Shown here piece after piece: positions 57,960 to 64,000 of a stretch of DNA of 64,000 nucleotides (its first letter is position 1; each line of letters starts with the position of its first letter). The DNA lies in contig MNCI01021501.1 of the NCBI GenBank assembly GCA_015680685.1, forward strand, positions 57,612 through 121,611, read 5' to 3'. The notes beneath the pieces are model-generated. The model made no database searches. It had not been told where the DNA came from and saw nothing but the letters and a program-made list of their open reading frames with translations. The stretch comes from Gnetum montanum (lineage: Eukaryota > Streptophyta > Gnetopsida > Gnetales > Gnetaceae). The position numbers and the translations under genes are program-made.

Positions 57960-59150
57960 GTAGAGATACAAAAGATAGAGAGAGCCTTGACAGTGATAGA
58001 GGTTGAGGTTGAGTTGGTGGCTACTTGGGAGTTCCTAAGTGGCTTAACTTATTACATGTTAGTGAGAGTAAGTTTTTATGGGTTGTTAATGTGGTATATT
58101 TGCATAGGGTCAAATTTGAATGTAGTGTATGATATAAGGTCCCTTCCATATGATTTGATATTTGGTTTGTTGAGGTACATGAATGAGATTCCAATATAAG
58201 ACAGTATCCTTTGGTTTAAACTCCATGCATTAGATTCTAACATCATGTCATTATTTGATGTATTTCTTATGGATCTTCTTGATCATTAATGCTACCATAC
58301 AACTTTCATCTAGCACATTAAGGCTCTTTAGTTGTTATTTCTACACTAGACTAAGGTCAAGAACAAGTTTGCATGTTATATTTAGTGTACAAAGTTCAAT
58401 TTAAGTGGGTCACTTTGGTAACCTTCCATACACTAATTTGTATAGGGAATAGCTCATAAAAAGTTTCCACGTGAAGCAATATGTCCATAAGACATCATTA
58501 AAGTTTTTTCTATAGTCATTGCTATATTTGCTAACCATCCTATTAAGGATCCATGTAATTATTCTATTTGTTACTTTAGCTTAATTGTTTGCTTAATTTA
58601 TACTCAACCCCTAAACATTGCATTAGTTTTTTAAAGGTAGCACATGTGAAATAAGTACCATGATCTAAGATAATTATCCTCGGCATACCAAACTTCTTAA
58701 CCACTTGTTGTTGAAAAAACATTGTAGTTGTTGCTACTATGCAACTAGATATTGCTCTAGCTTTTGTCCATTTTGTATAATAGTTTATAACAATAATAAT
58801 GGAGGCTTTCCCATTTAACATGGGTTCAATGAATCTCATAAAATCAATTTCCCAAAGATCAAAATGGTGTTAGTAGTTGGATTCACTATTGGTATCCTTT
58901 AATCCTTGTTGTTATCTGATTGTCTCATTAGCATTGATTGTAGAATTTGAAAAATTGGCAAACATATCTAAATATTATGGACTAAAAGCATCTAGCCATA
59001 AGGATTTTAATGGTTTTTTGCCTCCCTACATAATGGCCTCCACAAGGCCCCTCATAAGTATCTTGAAGTACTTTTGGCTAACTTTCTTCATGTACATACT
59101 AGTGAACTAGGTTGTTTGGGTAGATATTGTAGAGATTTCCCTCCATCTTT
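57960..59150 (-). pseudogene. integrase of right Athila-like unit
   Basis: Minus strand. The zinc-binding remnant (about 59050-58940) reads GRYVGRQKTIKILMAR. The catalytic core (58860-58576) has LWEIDFMRFIEPML with the first Asp, YYTKWTKA, and IILDHGTYFTCATFKKL with the second Asp. The C-terminal domain at about 58240-58150 has EFKPKDTVLYWN and IIWKGPY after frame changes. The core piece is an open 87-codon frame. It keeps the domains that the central unit lost next to the LTR at 2373-3241, and it is separated from the next LTR only by 3' untranslated sequence. Confidence 0.75.
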
Positions 59151-60830
59151 ATATAGTCCTCAACTTGATGTAGGAATTGTTCTTTTCTACATTTTTCCCA
59201 TTCATTAGGAAACTCCTAGATGCAAAAATATGTGAGATACTTGAAATACCATGGTTTAACCACCTTTGATGAAATTGTTGTAACTTTGACAATGAGTAGT
59301 TCATCTAGAAACTAATCAAAAACTAGCTTTTCATCAATCTTATTCCATTGTAATCGAGATAAAAGATCCACAACTATGTTCTTTTCTCCTTTCTTTGCAA
59401 TTATCGTTATAGTAAATTCTTGTAAGATCACCAATTGTTGTATGACATAAGGATTAACCATTGGCTTATTCATGAGAAATTTGATTGCACTATGATTTGT
59501 GTGAACAAAGACTAGATAGCCAAGCACATATTGCCTAAAATTTTAAAGAGCATACACCAATGCTATTAATTCTTTCTTAGTCATGATGTAAATTAATTAT
59601 CAACCTACAATAATTTTGCTTATGCAATGGATGTGGTATGGAAACTTGTGATCATCCAAGTATGTAAGCATGAATTCCAATGCAAAATTGGATGCATTTG
59701 TCATGATATGGAATGGTTTGGATAAATTAGGAGTTTGTAGAATCGGTATTTTCACAAGATTCTACTTCAATAGTTTGAATGATTAATCATATTTCTTGGT
59801 CCATTCAAATGATGCATCTCTCTTTATTAGTGCCACCACCAATGGTTTGGTAATCTTGGAGAAATTTTTGATGAAGCACCTATAATAGCCAATATGTCTA
59901 AGAAATGATTTGACATTCTTTAATATTTATGACAATTATGTGATTTCCTAGATAACTCTAATCTTCTCTAGATTAACCTCTATTCCTTTTTCTGATATCT
60001 GATGCCTAAGAATAATAACTTCTTGGATGATTAAGTGGTTTTTTTGCCAATTGAGCTTGAGATTTATCTCTACATAGTGCTTCAAAACTTGCTTAAGATG
60101 ATATAATGTTTGTTAAAAATCAAAATTGTAGATGAAGAAGACTTCTATAAAATTGCCAATTTGTTTATGAAAAATAGTGAGAACAAGGCATTGAAATATT
60201 GTAACGGCATTGCACATGTTACAAACCATCTTTTTGTATGCAAAAGTCCCCTAAGGATGTGTAAATGTGAATTTTATTTGGTCTTCTAAAGCTATGTAAA
60301 TTTAATTGTAATCACTATAGCCATCCAAAAAATTATAGTATTTATGCCCTACAATAATATTTAACACTTGGTCAACAAACAATAATGAAAAATTTCTTTA
60401 AACATTGCCATGTTTAAAAACCTAAAATTGATGTAGATCCTCCACTAGCTTCTATTGTTAAGCACAATTACTAGTAGGCTTATACACTTGATATATGCTA
60501 CAGGATAGATAAACCCTAATTTTAGGAGCTTTTCAATTTCATTTTTTACAACTTGTTTCAACTTGGGGTTTAGCCTATGATATGGTTGGTGGTTAGACTT
60601 AACAATAGGATCTATGTAAATTCTATACTAGCATATGCATGGATCTATCCCTATTATTTTATCATATGACTAGGTAAAAGCAATTGATCATTTATTAACT
60701 ACCTTAAGTAACCTTTTCTTTTGTTCATGTGTGAGCTAGATGCTACAATTACCGACTTGCCATTTTTCAAGAATATGTATTTTAAAAGGATTTTCGTGTA
60801 CTAAAGTGAAAGGGATTATGTGAGGCTGGC
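59151..60830 (-). pseudogene. RNase H and reverse transcriptase of right Athila-like unit
   Basis: RNase H end at 59527-59312: VFVHTNHSAIKFLMNKPMV, QQLVILQEFTI and NIVVDLLSRLQW. RT about 60600-60100: NPKLKQVVKNEIEKLLKLGF, WRIYINFRFLN. The active-site box is degraded (VFFIYN where VFMDD is expected). Upstream 60830-60650 is the pro-RT linker, matching 4969-5187. It is the most decayed of the RTs in the window. It is cut on its right side before the LINE fragment. Confidence 0.72.
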
Positions 60831-60939
60831 TTCACAAAGCAATGATTGCCTTCCACTTCTTGTAGTGAGAGGATCACGTGCTTCTCTTAAGCATACCTTT
60901 CTCAAGTGGAGAGTTGATGTAAGGCATCCTATCAAAAAG

Positions 60940-62226
60940 TAGGGTTTATAAATGAAAGCTCTTTATGCTCAATCACAAACAAGGCTTGAGGAATAATTCT
61001 ACTAGAGAACATCTAATAACTTTGTGTTTTTATGTAGAGAAAGCAAAAAGGCCCAACCATACAAATTTTATTTGTTTTGTTGATTTTTCCAAGGCTTATA
61101 ATTATGTTAATTGAGATAAAGTTTGAAAGAGATTAGATAGCATTAACACTCCACAAGATCGCCTTTTTGCTGCTAAAAGAATCTATGAGATGGTTAACAT
61201 TCTTACTGAAGCTAATGTTACTAGACAAGGAACAATTATCAACAATTTAGTTGGAGTTAAACAAGGTTGTCCTTTGTCCCCTACTCTTTTTGACATATTT
61301 ATAGATGAATTGGAAGAATGGATACAAAATACCTCTAATCATGATATGTCAATGAATGGATTATTTTTGAACATGCTTGTCTTTGCAAATGATGTGGCCT
61401 TGATTGCAAAATTAGCTATATGATTAAATTATATGCTTCAAATTCTCCATGGCTACTGCAACCATTCAAGTATGAAAGTTAATAATGATAAGACTAAAAT
61501 TCTAGTTTGTTGTACTAGAAATAGAAATTACAATTTTTTTCCTCGGAGAAAAAAGGCTTGATATATTTGGATCTTATGAATTTTTAGGAGTTTAATTTGC
61601 TAGTAATTATAGTTGAAATATCCTTATTGCTCAAAGAGTTTCAAGTGGCATGTGAACTCTATTTGCTCTAAGAAATAATTGTAGTAGGAAATAAATTTTG
61701 GCATGGGAGATCAAAAAGAAACTTTTTTACAACCTTTTCCAAGCTATATTATATATGGGTGTGTTTGCTTAGGGACCATCTCTTTCAACACATAATTAGA
61801 AAAAATTAGAGCATGTTCAAAAATAATTTATCATATGTGAATTTCAAGTGAAAATGCAGACTTCTTATGATATCTTACTTTTAGAAGTAGATTTTCTTTC
61901 TCTTGAAGTTGAAGCCCTTGGTCAATTTATTGCTTATATTTAGAAGTTAAGTCACTTGGAGGAAGTTAATCATGCTAAGGAGAAAATGAAGGCTACACAA
62001 GAAAATGGATGGTTACATCAAGGAAAATTATGGCTTCAGTCATGGAATATTGCTATAAAGGATCTTTCTTTAAACAAAAGGCTTTTTTGGAAAACTATAA
62101 AAGAAAAATTCCTGGCTAAAGTTTTCTTAAACACATTAAGGAAAAGGCATTTTTATTTACAATTTGTTACAGGAGGTTTGTCATTGTTGGTGCTAGAAAT
62201 CTTGGTTGCTAGAATGAAAAATTGAA
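60940..62226 (+). pseudogene. LINE (non-LTR) reverse transcriptase, C-terminal fragment
   Basis: Plus strand. CFVDFSKAYNYVN (motif A with its Asp), then GVKQGCPLSPTLFDIFIDEL (motif B) and MLVFANDVALIAKL, the FADD catalytic box reading FAND. Downstream is the thumb/C-terminal part with the WGPSLS-like GPSLSTHN, VQK, and LLLEVDFLSLEVEALGQFI in frame pieces. The open part (61190-61423) has 77 codons. Stops surround it. No endonuclease domain and no poly(A) tail are visible, so both ends appear truncated. The left edge against the Athila-like pol lies somewhere in 60830-60950. Confidence 0.78.
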
Positions 62227-63433
62227 AGATCCAAGCGCCAAAATAGTTTTTACCCCAAGTCCCATGGGCCTCTAGAAAATGGAACTTAGGGTACCTTGGA
62301 TGATCTTGCCGATCACCCATGGACTTAGAAAATGTAAAACAAAAATGGTTTTGGGATCATAAACATGACTAGAAATGTAGACAAAAATGGCCTACTAGAA
62401 ACGTAAATAGAAAATGGCCTACTAAGAATGGGAACGAAAAATGAAGTTACAATTACAGAAATAAACGTGGAAATAGAAATGGAACCAAAAACTTGCACAA
62501 CGTAAAATAAAAAATTTGTAAAGGAATATAAAAGAGATTGAGTTCATAATGTATACTATTATGCCAAGGGCACAAGAAGTTATTTGCCAAAGCTTGAAGT
62601 TCGTTGGAGAAGGCTACCTCCATGATCCAATTTCTTTTAGCCTCGATCTACTACAACTTTTCGTCAGTTTCCACCAAATTGGCTACATGGGAATGGGCTT
62701 GGTGTTGCACACTTTGGGTAATGGAAACTACATAAGAGTCTCTATGCTCAACGTAGTCCTAGTTTCTGCCACCAAATAGCACTACCAAGTGAGGATGTAA
62801 TAATGGCTACGATGGGTTTTGATGGCTAATAGTGGAGATAGAAATGGGATAGGATCTACACTTTTATCGACAATGGCAACTACATGGGGATGTTTACACC
62901 TAGCGTAGTGCCAATTTCTACCACTGGAAATGTAGGTGGACTACAAATTGGTTTAATGGGTGATGAATGTGATTATTGGAAAATGGGGAAAGTGGTGTTT
63001 TTGGAAAAATGGTTTTAAAATGCCAAGTGACAAACTACTCAGGGTGCCAAAATCTTAAGTAGGTGAAAATACCAAAGAATGCTAGAAGTTGGAACCACTC
63101 TATAGATTGCCAAAAAAATCCAAAATCAAAACCTAGAAATGGTGACAACATTGGGCTTTTATAGGTTTAGGATTGCCATGTTAGGACATGCTATTGATTG
63201 CCATTGATTGCTAACAAATTGGCATCAATTGTGGATTGTAATGGCTACTACTACCAGCATAGTCATCCAACTACCTCTAGCATAGTCAACCAACCACTAC
63301 TAGTGTAGCCAGCCAACCATTGCCAACGTAGTTAATCAACTACTGCTCAGCATAGTTAGCCAACTACTACCAACATAGTTGGTATTTGTGCTAAGTCCAA
63401 AATGAACACCTACAAAAACTATCCATTTACTAT
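62227..63433 (-). repeat. unassigned LTR-like stretch
   Basis: About 1.2 kb without a gene. The minus strand has TATAAAAGCCC at about 63168-63158, an upstream minisatellite (63232-63380) like the U3 array of element D, and a primer-site-like TGGCGCTTGGATC at its left end (62243-62231). Blocks around 62700-62780 and 62870-62945 are diverged direct repeats (ATGGAAACTACAT, TTTCTACCACTGG). No matching partner LTR lies in the window, and no clear TG/CA ends were found. The 76-codon frame at 62549-62779 is not convincing. Confidence 0.3.
63232..63380. repeat. CAACTACTACCAGCATAGT minisatellite
   Basis: About six imperfect units of 20-28 bp such as CCAACTACCTCTAGCATAGT and CCAACCATTGCCAACGTAGT. Confidence 0.75.
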
Positions 63434-64000
63434 TGATGAGACGTGATTCGCATGAGCCGAGATATCACGTATGTGATATCGCGGCTGCCACGATATTGCA
63501 TCCCCTGCGATATCGTGTACGCGATATCGCGGTCCGCCGCCATATCTATAAATAAGAGGCGGCTCTCCCTTGTTTCCCCATCCTAAGTTAGAAGTAGGGA
63601 AACTCTAGCAGTTTGATCACTCCAGAGATAGAATATTTTCCATGTGCCCATAGTAGGAGTCCTAAAGTGAACAGATCTTTATTCGAGCAACATTGTCCTT
63701 GAACACAAGTTGTGTACAGCAATAAAGACGAGCTTATTGGATAAACCTTGTAGTGCATGGAATAGGATTTTATTTATTGTTTTCTCTCTCACCCTTAAAC
63801 TCCTAGATTGCGGTATGAGTACGACTTGATTACGAGCATCTAAGGATGTGTACAGATAGTCAAGGAATCGGCTGCTCATCGCAACGCAGTATGAGTACGA
63901 CTTGATTACAAGCATCTAGTGTGACTACTTGGTAACCCAGTGGTGTATTCAGGATCTACGCTTGGTAATCCCAGTGGTAGTCATGCACCAAGATGTGTAT
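63434..64000 (+). mobile_element. Athila-like LTR, plus orientation, cut by window end
   Basis: It begins TGATGAGACGTGATTC and has several GATATCGCG/CGCGATATC palindromic words (63455-63535). The TATA box is TATAAATAAG at 63547-63556. A direct repeat of about 33 bp (GTATGAGTACGACTTGATTA) lies at 63812-63844 and 63887-63919. The block ending AAGATGTGTAT matches the reverse complement of 2690-2760. It is better preserved than the LTRs at 2373 and 56174 and opposite to them. Whether it is a solo LTR or a 5' LTR cannot be seen. Confidence 0.7.
63547..63556 (+). promoter_or_regulatory. TATA box of right-edge LTR
   Basis: TATAAATAAG directly downstream of the ATATCG palindromes, as in the LTR at 2373-3241. 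Confidence 0.65.

Noticed and set aside
1-64000. tRNA, rRNA or ordinary host protein-coding genes
   Set aside because: No cloverleaf with conserved A and B boxes, no rRNA-like block and no non-transposon protein motif was seen on either strand by eye.

Overview
This is a gene-poor, repeat-dense stretch of a large plant nuclear genome. It holds no ordinary host gene, tRNA or rRNA that I can support. Almost every base belongs to Ty3/gypsy LTR retrotransposons of two lineages, plus one LINE fragment. The plant assignment rests on the lineages: an Athila-like family with a tRNA-Asp primer site, and Tat/Ogre-like families with two RNase H domains. The species cannot be named from the sequence; a large-genome fern, gymnosperm or similar plant would fit. 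All coding regions are decayed, with many TAG/TGA/TAA codons in otherwise well conserved frames.

Layout. The oldest layer is a minus-strand Athila-like chain. It runs from right to left: pol of a right unit (57.9-60.8 kb), LTR (56174 to about 57100), gag of a central unit (53.5-56.0 kb), its protease (34.8-35.2 kb), its RT/RNase H/integrase stub (3.3-5.5 kb), LTR (2373-3241), and gag of a left unit (1-2261). Neighbouring units appear to share LTRs, as in a tandem array. Two Tat/Ogre-like elements, both minus strand, interrupt the central unit. Element B (5504-34760, target duplication TCCTC) sits between protease and RT, and element C (35197-53508, target duplication CATAG) sits at the gag/protease boundary. 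A third, plus-strand element D (8788-22022, target duplication CCATC) is inserted in the RT of B. Joining the flanks of B and of C restores a continuous reading frame of the central unit, so the nesting order is A, then B and C, then D inside B. The right edge carries a LINE reverse-transcriptase fragment (60.9-62.2 kb), an unassigned LTR-like stretch, and the start of another A-type LTR in plus orientation (63434 to the window end).

The most unusual item is a second gene inside B and C. Between protease and RT, on the opposite strand to gag-pol, each carries a copy of the same multi-exon gene (B 23525-28198, C 42295-46476). Six exons with matching splice sites, a TATA box in the same place and nearly equal exon lengths (exon 2 is 450 nt in both) give roughly 1,100 codons. 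It lies where Tat/Ogre elements have their pro-RT intron, so it appears to be an antisense gene nested in a sense intron. Element D has the same intron-like interval and 3' splice site but no such gene.

Two kinds of non-coding sequence recur in these elements. Arrays of a short module built around AGTTTAAGGTC...GACC flank the coding blocks. Palindromic TGCTACGCTA/TAGCGTAGCA motifs occur in the LTRs and introns of B and C. These elements also share a primer site (TGGYGCTAGAAGGAGGG) and a polypurine tract (AAAGAGGGGCCA).
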